This document shows, one piece after another, positions 30,606 through 41,004 of a stretch of 64,000 nucleotides of DNA; the stretch's first letter is position 1; each line of letters starts with the position of its first letter. Under the pieces are notes generated by a model, which saw only the letters and a list, made by a program, of their open reading frames with translations, searched no databases and was not told where the DNA came from. A program made the translations under genes and the position numbers. Origin of the DNA: Caenimonas sp. SL110. Its GTDB lineage: Bacteria; Pseudomonadota; Gammaproteobacteria; Burkholderiales; Burkholderiaceae_C. Location of the stretch: positions 1 to 64,000 of the forward strand of contig NZ_JANU01000005.1 in assembly GCF_001044395.1 (NCBI RefSeq), read 5' to 3'.

Positions 30606-31595
30606 TTAACGCTTGTCGAGGCCGGCTGGAGGCCAGCTCTCGAGCTTCATGCCTAGCGTGAGGCCACGCGAGGCAAGAACTTCCTTGATTTCGTTGAGCG
30701 ACTTGCGACCCAGATTAGGAGTCTTGAGCAATTCGTTCTCGGTACGCTGAATCAGGTCACCGATGTAGTAAATGTTCTCGGCCTTCAAGCAGTTTGCCGA
30801 ACGAACCGTCAACTCGAGTTCATCCACTGGACGAAGCAAGATCGGGTCGAACTGCTGCGAGCTGCGCTGAACCGGCGCATCAAAGGCGGCGAGCTCACTG
30901 CCCTCAAGCTGCGCGAATACCGCGAGTTGTTCAACGAGGATCTTGGCTGAGGCACGAACCGCGTCTTCAGCGGTGATGGCACCGTTCGTCTCGATCTCAA
31001 GCACCAGCTTGTCGAGGTCCGTACGCTGCTCCACGCGCGCGCTTTCAACGATATAGCTCACGCGCTTGACGGGCGAGAACGAGGCGTCGAGAACAATGCG
31101 GCCGATCGACTTGGTCGGCTCGTCGGCGTAACGCCGCATCGTGCCAGGCACATAACCGCGGCCCTTTTCGACCTTGATCTGCATGTCGATCTTGCCGCCC
31201 TGGGACAAATGCGCGATTACATGGTCAGGATTGATGATCTCAACGTCGTGGGGCGTCTGAATATCAGCTGCGGTTACAACGCCTTCACCATCTTTGCGCA
31301 GGCTCAGGGTCACTTCATCGCGGTTGTGGAGCTTGAACACCACACCCTTGAGGTTCAGAAGGATGCTGACAACGTCTTCCTGGACGCCATCAATCGACGA
31401 GTACTCGTGCAGCACGCCGGCGATAGTCACTTCAGTCGCCGAGTACCCGACCATCGACGACAGAAGGACCCGACGCAGGGCGTTGCCCAGCGTATGGCCG
31501 TAGCCACGCTCGAACGGCTCCAGGGTTACCTTGGCTCGGTTCGTGCCAAGCTGTTCGACATTGATAGCTTTGGGTTTCAGCAGGTTGTGTTGCAT
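30606..31595 (-). CDS. rpoA: RNA polymerase alpha subunit
   Basis: A 329-residue alpha subunit. The N-terminal domain (residues 1-235) dimerises and starts polymerase assembly. The C-terminal domain (about 250-320, with [19 protein letters not shown] and [18 protein letters not shown]) binds UP elements and activators. It follows rpsD and precedes rplQ, as in the alpha operon. Confidence 0.98.
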   Translation of the reverse strand: MQHNLLKPKAINVEQLGTNRAKVTLEPFERGYGHTLGNALRRVLLSSMVGYSATEVTIAGVLHEYSSIDGVQEDVVSILLNLKGVVFKLHNRDEVTLSLRKDGEGVVTAADIQTPHDVEIINPDHVIAHLSQGGKIDMQIKVEKGRGYVPGTMRRYADEPTKSIGRIVLDASFSPVKRVSYIVESARVEQRTDLDKLVLEIETNGAITAEDAVRASAKILVEQLAVFAQLEGSELAAFDAPVQRSSQQFDPILLRPVDELELTVRSANCLKAENIYYIGDLIQRTENELLKTPNLGRKSLNEIKEVLASRGLTLGMKLESWPPAGLDKR

Positions 31596-31733
31596 TCAGG
31601 ACTTCCTCTCAATACCCCCGGCTCGTTACACCGGTAAGGCTGGTGAAGCGCCCAAACCGCGATGCCTCGCGGCCGGGAACAAAAAACATGAATCCGGGTT
31701 CGCGCACGACGCGCGAATCCCGGATGGGGCTGC

Positions 31734-32357
31734 TTAACGTGAGTACAACTCGACGATCAGCGCTTCCTTGACATCGGCAGCGAACTCGTCGCGGTCCGGC
31801 ACCTTCTTGAAGACGCCTTCTGCTTTGTCGGCATTGACTTCAACCCAGGCCGGGATGCCAACCTGTTGTGCCAGCTGAAGCGCTTCGACGATTCGGTTTT
31901 GCTTCTTGGACTTCTCACGGACGGCAATGACATCGCCGGTCTTCACGAGGTACGAAGGAATATTCACCGGAGAACCATTAACGGTGATCGCCTTGTGCGA
32001 GACCAGCTGGCGGGCTTCAGCGCGCGTGGAACCAAATCCCATGCGATAGACGACGTTGTCCAGACGGGACTCGAGAATGAACAGCAGGTTCGCGCCGGTG
32101 TTGCCCTTGCGACGATCAGCTTCTTCAAAGTAACGACGGAACTGGCGCTCCAGGATGCCGTACATGCGCTTGACCTTCTGCTTTTCGCGCAGCTGAAGAC
32201 CGAAGTCGGAGGTGCGCTGACCCGAGGTGCGACCATGCTGGCCCGGCTTGGAATCGAATTTGGCCTTGTCCGCCAGCGAACGACGTGCGCTCTTGAGGAA
32301 CAGGTCCGTGCCTTCACGGCGTGAGAGTTTGGCCTTGGGGCCGAGGTAACGTGCCAC
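31734..32357 (-). CDS. rpsD: 30S ribosomal protein S4
   Basis: A 207-residue S4, a primary 16S rRNA binder and 30S assembly initiator. It starts [20 protein letters not shown]. The N-terminal zinc cysteines found in some S4 proteins are absent (C-minus type). In E. coli S4 represses alpha-operon translation; that feedback is likely but not shown here. Confidence 0.98.
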   Translation of the reverse strand: MARYLGPKAKLSRREGTDLFLKSARRSLADKAKFDSKPGQHGRTSGQRTSDFGLQLREKQKVKRMYGILERQFRRYFEEADRRKGNTGANLLFILESRLDNVVYRMGFGSTRAEARQLVSHKAITVNGSPVNIPSYLVKTGDVIAVREKSKKQNRIVEALQLAQQVGIPAWVEVNADKAEGVFKKVPDRDEFAADVKEALIVELYSR

Positions 32358-32488
32358 TTTGTTTCCTTTTCAGTCTCTGCCGCAGCCGTACAACAAAGTG
32401 TCACTGCGGGAGCCGGCCCTGCATGCAGGACCGGCGGTGGGCTTGGTTGAAAAAATGATCTCGACTACGTATCGAATCGCCAGAGCGA

Positions 32489-32893
32489 TCAGATGCGACG
32501 CCGCTTCTGCGGACGGCAGCCATTGTGCGGAACCGGAGTCACATCAGCGATCGAGGTGATGCGGATTCCCAGTGCGCCTAACGCACGAACCGACGATTCG
32601 CGACCGGGGCCAGGGCCTTTGATCTTGACGTCGAGGTTCTTGATTCCCTGTTCGATGGCGGCGCGGCCAGCGACTTCCGAAGCGACCTGAGCGGCAAAGG
32701 GGGTCGACTTGCGGGAGCCCTTGAAACCCTGGCCACCCGAAGACGCCCAACTCAGGGCGTTCCCCTGGCGGTCGGTGATCGTGATGATCGTGTTATTGAA
32801 AGACGCGTGAACGTGGCAGACGCCGTCGGACACGTTCTTGCGAACCTTCTTGCGCACGCGTTGCGCGGCATTATTGGCGGGAGCTTTTGCCAT
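32489..32893 (-). CDS. rpsK: 30S ribosomal protein S11
   Basis: A 134-residue S11 of the 30S platform. It has the core [20 protein letters not shown] and ends [18 protein letters not shown], as in the family. It lies between rpsM and rpsD with 18 nt to rpsM. Confidence 0.97.
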   Translation of the reverse strand: MAKAPANNAAQRVRKKVRKNVSDGVCHVHASFNNTIITITDRQGNALSWASSGGQGFKGSRKSTPFAAQVASEVAGRAAIEQGIKNLDVKIKGPGPGRESSVRALGALGIRITSIADVTPVPHNGCRPQKRRRI

Positions 32894-32911
32894 GACTTTT
32901 CTCTTTCCCGA

Positions 32912-33277
32912 TTATTTCTTGAGGGCCTGAGCGGCCTTGCGCGGACCCTTGCGAGTGCGAGCGTTGGTGCGCGTACGCTGACCGCGCATCGGCAAACCAC
33001 GACGGTGACGGAAACCACGGTAGCAGCCGATGTCCATCAAACGCTTGATGTTCATCGTCGTTTCGCGGCGCAGGTCGCCTTCGATCGTGAACTGGCCGAT
33101 GGCGTCGCGGAGTTTTTCCAGGTCGCCGTCGGTCAGGTCTTTGACCTTCTTGGAGTACGGAATGCCAGTCGCTTCGCAAATCTTGCGTGCGCGCGTGCGG
33201 CCAATGCCGAAAATTGCCGTCAAGCCGATTTCGGCGTGCTGATGCGGCGGAATGTTGATGCCAGCGATACGTGCCAT
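32912..33277 (-). CDS. rpsM: 30S ribosomal protein S13
   Basis: A 121-residue S13, which contacts tRNA and the 50S subunit in the 30S head. It begins [20 protein letters not shown] and ends with a basic tail [13 protein letters not shown]. It follows rpmJ by 25 nt. Confidence 0.97.
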   Translation of the reverse strand: MARIAGINIPPHQHAEIGLTAIFGIGRTRARKICEATGIPYSKKVKDLTDGDLEKLRDAIGQFTIEGDLRRETTMNIKRLMDIGCYRGFRHRRGLPMRGQRTRTNARTRKGPRKAAQALKK

Positions 33278-33302
33278 GTTAATCCTCTGAAACTCTTGCT
33301 AA

Positions 33303-33416
33303 TCAGCCCTGGCGCTGCTTGTGACGCGGATCCGTACAGATCACGCGAACAACGCCCTTGCGGCGGATGATCTTGCAGTTGCGGCAAATTTTCTTGACCG
33401 AAGCCGAGACTCTCAT
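33303..33416 (-). CDS. rpmJ: 50S ribosomal protein L36
   Basis: A 37-residue L36 read directly from the reverse strand: [20 protein letters not shown], then [17 protein letters not shown]. The zinc-ribbon ligands C11, C14, C27 and H32 are all present, so this is the C-plus type. The ATG is the reverse complement of 33414-33416. It sits between the broken infA and rpsM. Confidence 0.95.
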   Translation of the reverse strand: MRVSASVKKICRNCKIIRRKGVVRVICTDPRHKQRQG

Positions 33417-33494
33417 TTGTCTTTCTCCTAAACCATTTAGCTAACTAGAGGTACCCGAGCATCCGCTTGCGCTTGCTGGTCCGGCCCCTGGCAA

Positions 33495-33713
33495 TCACTT
33501 TGCCCGAAACACAATCTTTGCCCGCGACAAGTCGCAGGGCGTCAATTCAAGAGTGACATCGTCACCCGCCAAGACGCGGATCTAATGAATCCGCAGCTTT
33601 CCCGATATACGTCGGCGCGCCCAAGGTTCGTTTTCAAACTCAGCGCTGAACGTCGCCTGCGGCAGATCTTCAACAACCTGAACATGCACCTGGATGAAAT
33701 CGTCTTTCACCAC
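33495..33713 (-). pseudogene. infA: Broken translation initiation factor IF-1 gene
   Basis: Read from a GTG at 33713, the frame gives VVKDDFIQVHVQVVEDLPQA and ends LELTPCDLSRAKIVFRAK. This matches IF-1 over its full 72-codon span and in the canonical place between secY and rpmJ. An in-frame TAG at 33582-33584 (codon 44) falls in the conserved RxHxIR region. Residues 30-36 (EPWARRR) no longer resemble the family, and a conserved Tyr is Cys. The gene appears dead, so an intact infA must exist elsewhere. Confidence 0.85.
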
Positions 33714-33718
33714 GCCAA

Positions 33719-35035
33719 CTAACCATTGAGCGACGTCTTGAAATTAGCTTTCTTCAGCAGCGATTCGTATTGCTGCGACATCAGATAGTTTTGAACCTGC
33801 GCCATGAAATCCATGGTCACCACCACAATGATCAGAAGCGAAGTGCCTCCAAAATAAAATGGCACGTTGTATTTGAGAATCAGGAACTCTGGCAGCAGGC
33901 AGACGAAAGTGATGTACACCGCGCCGGCCAATGTCAGACGAACCAGGATTTTGTCGATATAGCGGGCCGTCTGCTCGCCCGGTCGAATCCCGGGTATGAA
34001 CGCGCCACTCTTCTTCAGGTTATCTGCAGTCTCACGGCTGTTGAACACCAGCGCTGTGTAGAAGAAGCAGAAGAATACGATGGCACTGGCGTACAGCATC
34101 ACATAGATCGGTTGGCCAGGAGTCAGCGTAGCTGCAATGTCCTTGATCCAGCGCATGCCATCACCCGTCGAGAACCAGCTAACTACGGTCGCCGGCAGCA
34201 GGATAATCGATGAAGCGAAGATCGGCGGAATCACGCCGGCCATGTTCAGCTTCAACGGCAGGTGCGACGATTGACCGCCATAAACCTTGTTGCCTACTTG
34301 TCGGCGCGCATAGTTCACCAGAATCTTGCGTTGACCGCGCTCAACAAACACCACGAAATAGGTGATGAGCGCCACAAGCACCACGATAAATATGGCAACA
34401 AGAATGCTCATTGCGCCTGTGCGTACCAATTCCAGCAATCCGCCGATGGCGCTTGGCAGACCCGCCGCAATTCCCGCGAAGATCAAAATGGAGATGCCAT
34501 TGCCAAGTCCACGCTCGGTGATCTGCTCGCCCAGCCACATGAGGAACATCGTACCTGCCGTCAGACTGACCACTGCAGTCATCCGGAATCCAAGGCCAGG
34601 GCTCATGACCAATCCAGCCGAACCTTCCAGCGCAAGCGCAATACCCAGAGACTGGAAAATAGCAAGACCGAGCGTGCCATAGCGCGTGTACTGCGTAATC
34701 TTGCGGCGACCAGCTTCTCCCTCTTTCTTCATCTGCTCAAATGTCGGCACGACGTAGGTGAGCAACTGCATGATGATCGAAGCCGAGATGTAAGGCATGA
34801 TGCCCAACGCAAACACGGTGAAACGCGAGAGCGCGCCGCCCGAGAACATGTTGAACATGGCAAGGATGCCGCCCTGCTGACCCTTGAATAGCTGCGCAAG
34901 CTGATCGGGATTAATTCCAGGAACAGGAATATGCGCGCCGATCCGATAAACGACGAGCGCGAGCAGCAGGAATACCAGCCGGCGACGCAGGTCGCCGAAT
35001 TTGCCGGTCTTCGCAATTTGTGCGCTAGTTGCCAC
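33719..35035 (-). CDS. secY: Preprotein translocase subunit SecY
   Basis: A 438-residue SecY with ten membrane helices forms the protein-conducting channel. The N-terminal region has [20 protein letters not shown] with the plug and gate helices following. The stop is 6 nt before the broken infA start. It lies 26 nt after rplO. All of the length and hydrophobic pattern is normal. Confidence 0.97.
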   Translation of the reverse strand: MATSAQIAKTGKFGDLRRRLVFLLLALVVYRIGAHIPVPGINPDQLAQLFKGQQGGILAMFNMFSGGALSRFTVFALGIMPYISASIIMQLLTYVVPTFEQMKKEGEAGRRKITQYTRYGTLGLAIFQSLGIALALEGSAGLVMSPGLGFRMTAVVSLTAGTMFLMWLGEQITERGLGNGISILIFAGIAAGLPSAIGGLLELVRTGAMSILVAIFIVVLVALITYFVVFVERGQRKILVNYARRQVGNKVYGGQSSHLPLKLNMAGVIPPIFASSIILLPATVVSWFSTGDGMRWIKDIAATLTPGQPIYVMLYASAIVFFCFFYTALVFNSRETADNLKKSGAFIPGIRPGEQTARYIDKILVRLTLAGAVYITFVCLLPEFLILKYNVPFYFGGTSLLIIVVVTMDFMAQVQNYLMSQQYESLLKKANFKTSLNG

Positions 35036-35061
35036 CCGTCGTATCCTTTGCTTGTATCAAA

Positions 35062-35493
35062 TCAGGCGACGCTGCCACCGGCGGCTTCGATTGCCGCCTT
35101 AGCACCAACGGTTGCCAGAATGCCAGTCACCTTGATGGCGATCTTGAGCTCACCGGCCTTGATGACCTTGACGTTCTTGATCATTTCGCCGACGAGTCCA
35201 GCTTGCTTCAGTGCCAGCAGGTCCACTTCAGCGGCACCCAGGCGTTCAAGAGCAGCAAGGCTGATCTCAGCGTTGTACTTGGCTGTTTGCGACTTAAAGC
35301 CACGCTTCGGGAGGCGACGCTGCAAAGGCATCTGACCGCCTTCAAAACCCACCTTGTGGTAGCCGCCAGCTCGGGACTTCTGACCTTTGTGACCGCGACC
35401 GGCGGTCTTGCCCAGGCCCGAACCGATACCGCGACCGACACGTCGCTTGTAATGTTTTGCGCCTTCTGCAGGCTTGATGTCGTTCAGTTCCAT
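35062..35493 (-). CDS. rplO: 50S ribosomal protein L15
   Basis: A 143-residue L15, which helps late 50S assembly. It starts [20 protein letters not shown] and has the Gly/Lys-rich [20 protein letters not shown] region. It is 8 nt downstream of rpmD. Confidence 0.97.
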   Translation of the reverse strand: MELNDIKPAEGAKHYKRRVGRGIGSGLGKTAGRGHKGQKSRAGGYHKVGFEGGQMPLQRRLPKRGFKSQTAKYNAEISLAALERLGAAEVDLLALKQAGLVGEMIKNVKVIKAGELKIAIKVTGILATVGAKAAIEAAGGSVA

Positions 35494-35501
35494 GATCGTC
35501 C

Positions 35502-35687
35502 TCAGAGTACCTGGACCAAATAGTCGATCTTGTTGATCATGCCGCGGGTTGCGGGCGTGTCTTCAATCTCGCTGACGCTATTGAGTTTGCGCAGACCCAG
35601 ACCGCGCACAGTAGCGCGGTGGTCGGCCTTCGTTCCGATCGGGCTGCGAACCAGCTTGACCTTCACGGTTTTCTTTTCGGTTGCCAT
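35502..35687 (-). CDS. rpmD: 50S ribosomal protein L30
   Basis: A 61-residue L30 with the typical [20 protein letters not shown] and [10 protein letters not shown] core. It lies between rpsE (11 nt) and rplO (8 nt) and is full length. Confidence 0.97.
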   Translation of the reverse strand: MATEKKTVKVKLVRSPIGTKADHRATVRGLGLRKLNSVSEIEDTPATRGMINKIDYLVQVL

Positions 35688-35698
35688 ATTTGCGTCCT

Positions 35699-36220
35699 TC
35701 AGGCCGTGAAGAGGTCTTCGACCGACTTGCCGCGCTTGGCCGCCACGGCCGAAGGCGTCGTGGACTTGCGAAGAGCGTCAAACGTGGCACGGACCATGTT
35801 GTACGGATTCGTCGAACCGTGGCTCTTGGCCACGATGTCGGTAATACCCATGACTTCGAACACAGCGCGCATTGGGCCGCCAGCAATGATGCCCGTACCG
35901 CGGGGGGCAGGCGACATCATGATGCGGGCAGCGCCATGCTGACCGTAAACGGTGTGATGGATAGTGCCATTCTTGAGATTGACCTTGGTCATGTTGCGAC
36001 GGGACTCTTCCATCGCCTTTTGAACCGCGGCAGGTACTTCCTTGGACTTGCCTTTGCCCATACCGACTTTTCCATCGCCGTCGCCCACCACAGTGAGTGC
36101 GGCGAAACCGAGAATTCGGCCACCCTTCACCACTTTGGTCACGCGGTTGACCGCAATCATCTTTTCGCGCATCCCGTCTTCGGGACCGTCACCTTGGGGT
36201 TTTGCCTGAACTCTTGCCAT
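35699..36220 (-). CDS. rpsE: 30S ribosomal protein S5
   Basis: A 173-residue S5 involved in decoding accuracy and mRNA helicase activity. The N-terminal dsRNA-binding-like domain ([20 protein letters not shown]) and C-terminal domain ([19 protein letters not shown]) are complete. The gene is 17 nt downstream of rplR. Confidence 0.97.
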   Translation of the reverse strand: MARVQAKPQGDGPEDGMREKMIAVNRVTKVVKGGRILGFAALTVVGDGDGKVGMGKGKSKEVPAAVQKAMEESRRNMTKVNLKNGTIHHTVYGQHGAARIMMSPAPRGTGIIAGGPMRAVFEVMGITDIVAKSHGSTNPYNMVRATFDALRKSTTPSAVAAKRGKSVEDLFTA

Positions 36221-36237
36221 GATCTGTTTCCGGTTCG

Positions 36238-36603
36238 TTAGAACTGCAGGCCGGCTTCACGCGCGGCTTCAGCCAGCGCCTTGACGCGGCCGTGGTACGC
36301 AAAACCTGCGCGGTCGAATGCAACCTTCTCGACGCCGGCGGCTTTCGCCTTCTCGGCGATCAGCTTGCCAACCTGTTGGGCGGCAGTGGTATTTCCACCC
36401 TTGCCGGAACCACCCAATGACTTGCGAAGATCTGCCTGGGCCGTCGAAGCCGTAGCAATCACCTTGCTGCCGTCGTCGGATATCACGGTCGCGTAGATGT
36501 GGAGATTTGTGCGATTCACGGTCAGCCGCGCTACGCCTTGCGTTGCAATGCGGATGCGAGTCTGGCGCGAGCGACGCAGTCGCTGTTCTTTCTTGGTCAA
36601 CAT
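36238..36603 (-). CDS. rplR: 50S ribosomal protein L18
   Basis: A 121-residue L18 that binds 5S rRNA. It starts [20 protein letters not shown] and ends [21 protein letters not shown], as usual. It lies 11 nt after rplF. Confidence 0.97.
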   Translation of the reverse strand: MLTKKEQRLRRSRQTRIRIATQGVARLTVNRTNLHIYATVISDDGSKVIATASTAQADLRKSLGGSGKGGNTTAAQQVGKLIAEKAKAAGVEKVAFDRAGFAYHGRVKALAEAAREAGLQF

Positions 36604-36614
36604 GGTGCTGCCCC

Positions 36615-37148
36615 TTACTTCTTCTTGGTCTCTTTGATCGTGATCTTCTCGTCCGCGTAGCGGATTCCCTTGCCCTTGTAGGGCTCGGGCGGACGAACAG
36701 CACGGATCTCGGCGGCGATCTGACCAACTCGTTGGCGATCAGCACCCTTGATGACGATTTCAGTCGGCGTCGCGGTCGCCACGGAAATACCAGCCGGCAT
36801 TTCAATATTGACCGGGTGCGAGTAGCCAACCGTGAGGTTGAGCTTGTTGCCCTGCGCGGCAGCCTTGTAGCCAACGCCAACGAGGCTCAACTTCTTTTCG
36901 AAGCCTTTGGTCACGCCGACCACCATGTTGTTGACCAACTGGCGCATGGTGCCGCTCATCGCATTTGCTTCCCGCGATTCATTGGCGGGAACGAAACTGA
37001 GCTTACCGTCTTTACTGGTCACAGTGACCAGCGCGTTTTGAGTCAGCAAGAGCGTGCCGCCGGCACCCTTCACACTGATCTGATCATCCTTGATTGCCAC
37101 GTCCACGCCATTCGGCACGTCAACGGGCATTTTTCCAACTCGGGACAT
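36615..37148 (-). CDS. rplF: 50S ribosomal protein L6
   Basis: A 177-residue L6 located near the GTPase centre. It starts [20 protein letters not shown] and keeps the C-terminal [18 protein letters not shown] motif. It is 15 nt downstream of rpsH. Confidence 0.97.
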   Translation of the reverse strand: MSRVGKMPVDVPNGVDVAIKDDQISVKGAGGTLLLTQNALVTVTSKDGKLSFVPANESREANAMSGTMRQLVNNMVVGVTKGFEKKLSLVGVGYKAAAQGNKLNLTVGYSHPVNIEMPAGISVATATPTEIVIKGADRQRVGQIAAEIRAVRPPEPYKGKGIRYADEKITIKETKKK

Positions 37149-37163
37149 TTTTTCTTCCTTCCC

Positions 37164-37559
37164 TTATGCGACGTAGCAAAGCACTTCGCCACCGACACCG
37201 GTAGCGCGCGCCTTGCGGTCCGTCATCACGCCCTGAGGCGTGGTGACGATGGCAACGCCCAGTCCGTTCTGGACCTGGGGAATAGCGTCGCGGCCTTTGT
37301 ACACACGCAGGCCAGGACGGCTCACGCGCTCGATGCGCTCGATCACCGGACGGCCGGCGTAGTACTTCAGGCTGATTTCAAGCTCGCTCTTGCCGGCGTC
37401 GGTAACAACGCGGAAGCCGTCGATGTAACCCTCATCCTTCAAGACTTGGGCAATGGCCACCTTCACTTTGGAAGAGGGCACCGAAACCGTTGGCTTAGCC
37501 ACCATCTGCGCGTTGCGGATGCGGGTCAACAGGTCGGCGATGGGATCACTCATGCTCAT
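37164..37559 (-). CDS. rpsH: 30S ribosomal protein S8
   Basis: A 131-residue S8, a central 16S rRNA binder and the E. coli spc-operon repressor. It begins [20 protein letters not shown] and has the [18 protein letters not shown] end ([20 protein letters not shown]). It follows rpsN by 18 nt. Confidence 0.97.
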   Translation of the reverse strand: MSMSDPIADLLTRIRNAQMVAKPTVSVPSSKVKVAIAQVLKDEGYIDGFRVVTDAGKSELEISLKYYAGRPVIERIERVSRPGLRVYKGRDAIPQVQNGLGVAIVTTPQGVMTDRKARATGVGGEVLCYVA

Positions 37560-37577
37560 ATCAATTGCTCCTGGCCG

Positions 37578-37883
37578 TTACCAGCTGGCCTTGGTGATAC
37601 CCGGGATGTCGCCAGCAAAGGCCATCTCGCGAATCTTGGCGCGTGCAAGGCCGAACTGGCGGAAGGTTCCGCGCGGACGACCGGTGATGCCGCAGCGGTT
37701 GCGCTGACGGGTGGGGTTTGCGTTGCGCGGGAGCTTTTGCAGCGCCAGACGGGCCGCTGCGCGCTCTTCGTCGCTCTTTTTCGCATCGTTGGAAGTTGCC
37801 TTCAGTTCCGCGTGTTTTTTCGCGTACTTGGCCACCAGTTTGTCCCGCTTGAGCTCGCGCTCGATCAAAGCCATTTTTGCCAC
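37578..37883 (-). CDS. rpsN: 30S ribosomal protein S14
   Basis: S14 is an essential 30S head protein. I chose the GTG at 37883, which yields [20 protein letters not shown] and exactly 101 residues, the normal length. The next ATG would lose three residues. The end is [10 protein letters not shown] and later [10 protein letters not shown]. It is the C-minus type without a zinc site. It lies 8 nt after rplE. Confidence 0.93.
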   Translation of the reverse strand: MAKMALIERELKRDKLVAKYAKKHAELKATSNDAKKSDEERAAARLALQKLPRNANPTRQRNRCGITGRPRGTFRQFGLARAKIREMAFAGDIPGITKASW

Positions 37884-37891
37884 TGGGAACC

Positions 37892-38470
37892 TCAGTTCTT
37901 GAAGGGGAAACGGAAGCCAGCCAGGAGCGCCTTGCACTCCTCATCATTCTTGGCCGTCGTCGTGATGCTGATATTGAGGCCGCGCAGGGCGTCAACCTTG
38001 TCGTACTCGATCTCGGGGAAAATGATCTGCTCTTTCACGCCGATGTTGTAGTTGCCGCGGCCGTCAAATGCGCGACCGGAAATACCACGGAAGTCACGTA
38101 CACGCGGCAACGCCACGGTGACGAAACGGTCCAGGAATTCATACATGCGAACGCCGCGCAGCGTGACCATCGTACCGATGGCCTGGCCTTCGCGGATCTT
38201 GAATCCAGCGATGGCTTTCTTGGCCTTGGTGACGACGGGCTTCTGACCGGCAATCTTCGTCAGGTCGCCTACGGCGTTATCCATGACCTTCTTGTCGGCA
38301 ACCGCTTCGGACACACCCATGTTCAGGGTGATTTTTGTCAGACGCGGGACCTGCATCGGCGACTTGTAGCCGAATTTGGTCATCAGTTCCGGCGCGACCT
38401 TGTCGCGGTAATGCTGCTGCAGTCGCGCCACGGCGCCCTGCTGTTTTGCTTGTTGCTGAGCCATGGTCAT
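37892..38470 (-). CDS. rplE: 50S ribosomal protein L5
   Basis: A 192-residue L5 that binds 5S rRNA and contacts P-site tRNA. The ATG at 38470 overlaps the rplX stop (ATGA), and a second ATG lies two codons later. Family segments include [15 protein letters not shown] and [20 protein letters not shown]. Confidence 0.96.
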   Translation of the reverse strand: MTMAQQQAKQQGAVARLQQHYRDKVAPELMTKFGYKSPMQVPRLTKITLNMGVSEAVADKKVMDNAVGDLTKIAGQKPVVTKAKKAIAGFKIREGQAIGTMVTLRGVRMYEFLDRFVTVALPRVRDFRGISGRAFDGRGNYNIGVKEQIIFPEIEYDKVDALRGLNISITTTAKNDEECKALLAGFRFPFKN

Positions 38471-38784
38471 GCCACCTTGATTTCTTCGCCACTGGACTTG
38501 AAGACACGAACGCGCTTGTCGCCGTCAGTCTTGATGCCCACGCGATCGGCCTTGCCGGTAGCGGCGTTAAAAATCGCCACATTGGACTGGTGAATAGGCA
38601 TCGATTTTTCGACGATGCCGCCAGTCTCACCCTTCATAGGGTTTGGCTTGGCGTGCTTCTTGACGATGTTGATGCCTTCGACGATCAGATGAGCATCGTC
38701 CTTGCGAAGCGTAACCTTGCCTCGCTTGCCTTTGTCACGGCCCGCGAGCACGATGACCTCGTCGCCTTTGCGAATCTTGTTCAT
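38467..38784 (-). CDS. rplX: 50S ribosomal protein L24
   Basis: A 105-residue L24, an early 50S assembly initiator. It has the KOW motif [19 protein letters not shown] at residues 5-23. It follows rplN by 13 nt and overlaps rplE. Confidence 0.97.
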   Translation of the reverse strand: MNKIRKGDEVIVLAGRDKGKRGKVTLRKDDAHLIVEGINIVKKHAKPNPMKGETGGIVEKSMPIHQSNVAIFNAATGKADRVGIKTDGDKRVRVFKSSGEEIKVA

Positions 38785-38797
38785 GAACGCGTCCTCT

Positions 38798-39166
38798 TCA
38801 AAGAACTTCAGGAGCCAGGGACACGATCTTCATGAACTTCTCGGTACGCAGTTCACGCGTCACGGGTCCGAAGATGCGAGTGCCAATTGGCTCCAGCTTG
38901 TTGTTGAGCAGCACGGCGGCGTTGCCGTCGAACTTGACCAGCGAACCGTCGGAGCGGCGGATGCCCTTGGCAGTGCGAACTACCACGGCGCTGTAGACCT
39001 CGCCTTTTTTGACGCGGCCACGCGGCGCTGCTTCCTTGATGCTGACCTTGATGATGTCGCCCACACTGGCGTAGCGACGCTTGGAACCACCGAGCACCTT
39101 GATGCAAAGAACGGACTTCGCACCGGTGTTGTCGGCAACTTCGAGCCGGGATTCTGTCTGGATCAT
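38798..39166 (-). CDS. rplN: 50S ribosomal protein L14
   Basis: A 122-residue L14 that contacts 16S rRNA in the inter-subunit bridge. I start at the ATG at 39166, giving [20 protein letters not shown]; the upstream ATG would add five unusual residues. It is the first gene of this ribosomal cluster. The S10-operon genes that often precede it (rplP-rpmC-rpsQ) are replaced by glpD. Confidence 0.97.
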   Translation of the reverse strand: MIQTESRLEVADNTGAKSVLCIKVLGGSKRRYASVGDIIKVSIKEAAPRGRVKKGEVYSAVVVRTAKGIRRSDGSLVKFDGNAAVLLNNKLEPIGTRIFGPVTRELRTEKFMKIVSLAPEVL

Positions 39167-39310
39167 TTCAAATATTCCCAACTTGTACTTAGAGCCTGCC
39201 GCCGAATGGGCCGCAGATCTCTAGGTCAGTCTTGGGCCCGTCGTCCTCGCTGTGAACCACTCGCAGCGATTTCGCATGGGCTAGATATGCGCTCCAAAGC
39301 GCAGCCCTCG

Positions 39311-39339
39311 ATTATGGCAGTCTCGCAAGACCCTGTCAA
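39311..39339 (-). promoter_or_regulatory. Near-consensus sigma70 promoter of the spc operon
   Basis: On the minus strand TTGACA (39334-39339) is perfect and CATAAT (39311-39316) differs by one base, with a 17-bp spacer. It lies upstream of rplN and implies a leader of about 140 nt. That leader contains a small TGCGCT/AGCGCA hairpin near 39285-39305. Confidence 0.88.
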
Positions 39340-39361
39340 ACGGACTTTTGCGAAAGCGCCT

Positions 39362-40930
39362 TCAAGCCGGCATCGTCAAATAGAGGCGGGTCAAGTCGAT
39401 GAAGGCATCAAGTTGTGGATCACCGCCTGTTTCGTCTTTCAGAACCTCCGCTACACGGCCTGAAAGTTGGGCAGCCATTTTCGCATCCAGAAAGAGAATC
39501 CGGCTCCGGCGAGCGAGTACGTCCTCGACGGTTCGGGCGAACTCCTTACGCGCGGCAAATCTGACCATGCCTTCGGTCAATCCGCCTCCGAGTACTCGCG
39601 TGGCCCCCTCAAACGCTGCCAATTCGGCAGACTCAGTACCATACGAGTGCAACCCCTGCGGCTCGCTCAACGATGGGACCCGATCCGGCAATCCGTCGGC
39701 CCCGACAAGCCTCAAGTGAACAGTCACTCCCGCACTAGCCCTTTCCAACAAACGGCTCTCGAAACAGGTTTCCAAAACGTCTTCTGCCATTGCACGGTAG
39801 GTGGTCCACTTGCCACCCGTCACCGTAACCAGGCCGGATCGGCTGGCGACGACCGTATGCTCCCGGCTAAGCGCTTTTGTCTCACCCCCGTCATCGTTTT
39901 GCGGCTTCACCAAGGGCCGGAGCCCGACCCACATGCTTCTGATGTCAGAGGGCTGAGGCGCCCGGACAAGGTATCGAGCTGATTCGCCAAGGATGAATTC
40001 GAGCTCCTCCCTGAAGGGCCGGGGCTCTCGCGATAGATCCCCCCGTGGCGTATCCGTCGTCCCCAGAATGATCTTGCCCAACCACGGGACTCCAAAGAGA
40101 ACCCGCCCATCGGCGGTTTTAGGAACCATCAATGCGTGGTTGCCCGGAAGGAATTCGCGGTCGACAACAATGTGCACCCCCTGGCTCGGTGCGACCATCG
40201 GCTTGACAGGCCGGTCAAGCGCCTGACCATCCATCTGCCTGAACTGATCGACCCAGACGCCCGCCGCATTCACAATGCAACGTGAGCGGATTTCGAATTC
40301 CCTGCCGGTCTCCTGGTCCCGGCAAACAAGGCCGACCACCTTGCCGTTCTCGTGCCGCAGTGCGGTGGCCGCGCAGTAATTGACGACCAATGCGCCCTTG
40401 GCCTGCGCCGTCCGCGCCAGCGCAAGGGCCAGCCGCGCATCGTCGAACTGGCCATCCCAGTACTTCACGCCCCCCTTCAGCCCCTGTGGCCGCGCGGTCG
40501 GCAGACATGCCAGCGTCTCGCGGCGGCTCAGGAACTCGGTGGGCCCGAGACCAGCCTTTCCCGCGAGCGCGTCGTACATCTTCAATCCGGCACCATAAAA
40601 CGGCGTCTCCCAGAATCGGTAGGACGGCATGACAAACGCCAGCGGCTGAGCAATATGCGGCGCGTTGTGCAACAACGTCGTTCGCTCATGCAGCGCCTCA
40701 CGAACCAGGGCGATGTTGCCCTGCGCGAGGTAGCGCACGCCGCCATGGACCAGCTTGGTCGCACGCGAAGAGGTGCCTTTGGCAAAGTCGTGCGATTCGA
40801 CCAGCACAACGGAAAATCCGCGCGCCGCCGCATCGAGCGCGACACCAAGGCCGGTGGCACCCCCGCCGATAATGGCGATGTCGCAGGCCTTGGTGCGCTC
40901 AAGGCGGGAAATCAGGTCCTGTCGGTTCAT
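39362..40930 (-). CDS. glpD: Aerobic glycerol-3-phosphate dehydrogenase
   Basis: A 522-residue FAD flavoenzyme that oxidises sn-glycerol-3-phosphate to DHAP and feeds electrons to quinone. The dinucleotide motif IIGGGATGLGVALDAAARG is near residues 20-38. It also has GTSSRATKLVHGGVRYLAQG and TVTGGKWTTYRAMAED. Start and length fit the family. It is convergent with nothing and transcribed toward the spc promoter, which lies just beyond its stop. Confidence 0.96.
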   Translation of the reverse strand: MNRQDLISRLERTKACDIAIIGGGATGLGVALDAAARGFSVVLVESHDFAKGTSSRATKLVHGGVRYLAQGNIALVREALHERTTLLHNAPHIAQPLAFVMPSYRFWETPFYGAGLKMYDALAGKAGLGPTEFLSRRETLACLPTARPQGLKGGVKYWDGQFDDARLALALARTAQAKGALVVNYCAATALRHENGKVVGLVCRDQETGREFEIRSRCIVNAAGVWVDQFRQMDGQALDRPVKPMVAPSQGVHIVVDREFLPGNHALMVPKTADGRVLFGVPWLGKIILGTTDTPRGDLSREPRPFREELEFILGESARYLVRAPQPSDIRSMWVGLRPLVKPQNDDGGETKALSREHTVVASRSGLVTVTGGKWTTYRAMAEDVLETCFESRLLERASAGVTVHLRLVGADGLPDRVPSLSEPQGLHSYGTESAELAAFEGATRVLGGGLTEGMVRFAARKEFARTVEDVLARRSRILFLDAKMAAQLSGRVAEVLKDETGGDPQLDAFIDLTRLYLTMPA

Positions 40931-41004
40931 TCACGACTATTTTGACCGACAGGGGCTGCCAGCCGGCGCAGGTTCCGGGATACCCGCCAAGATAGACTGC
41001 AGCG

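Noticed and set aside
36507..38051. A 514-codon plus-strand open frame across rplR-rpsN
   Set aside because: It runs antisense to five certain ribosomal genes and has no recognisable domain.
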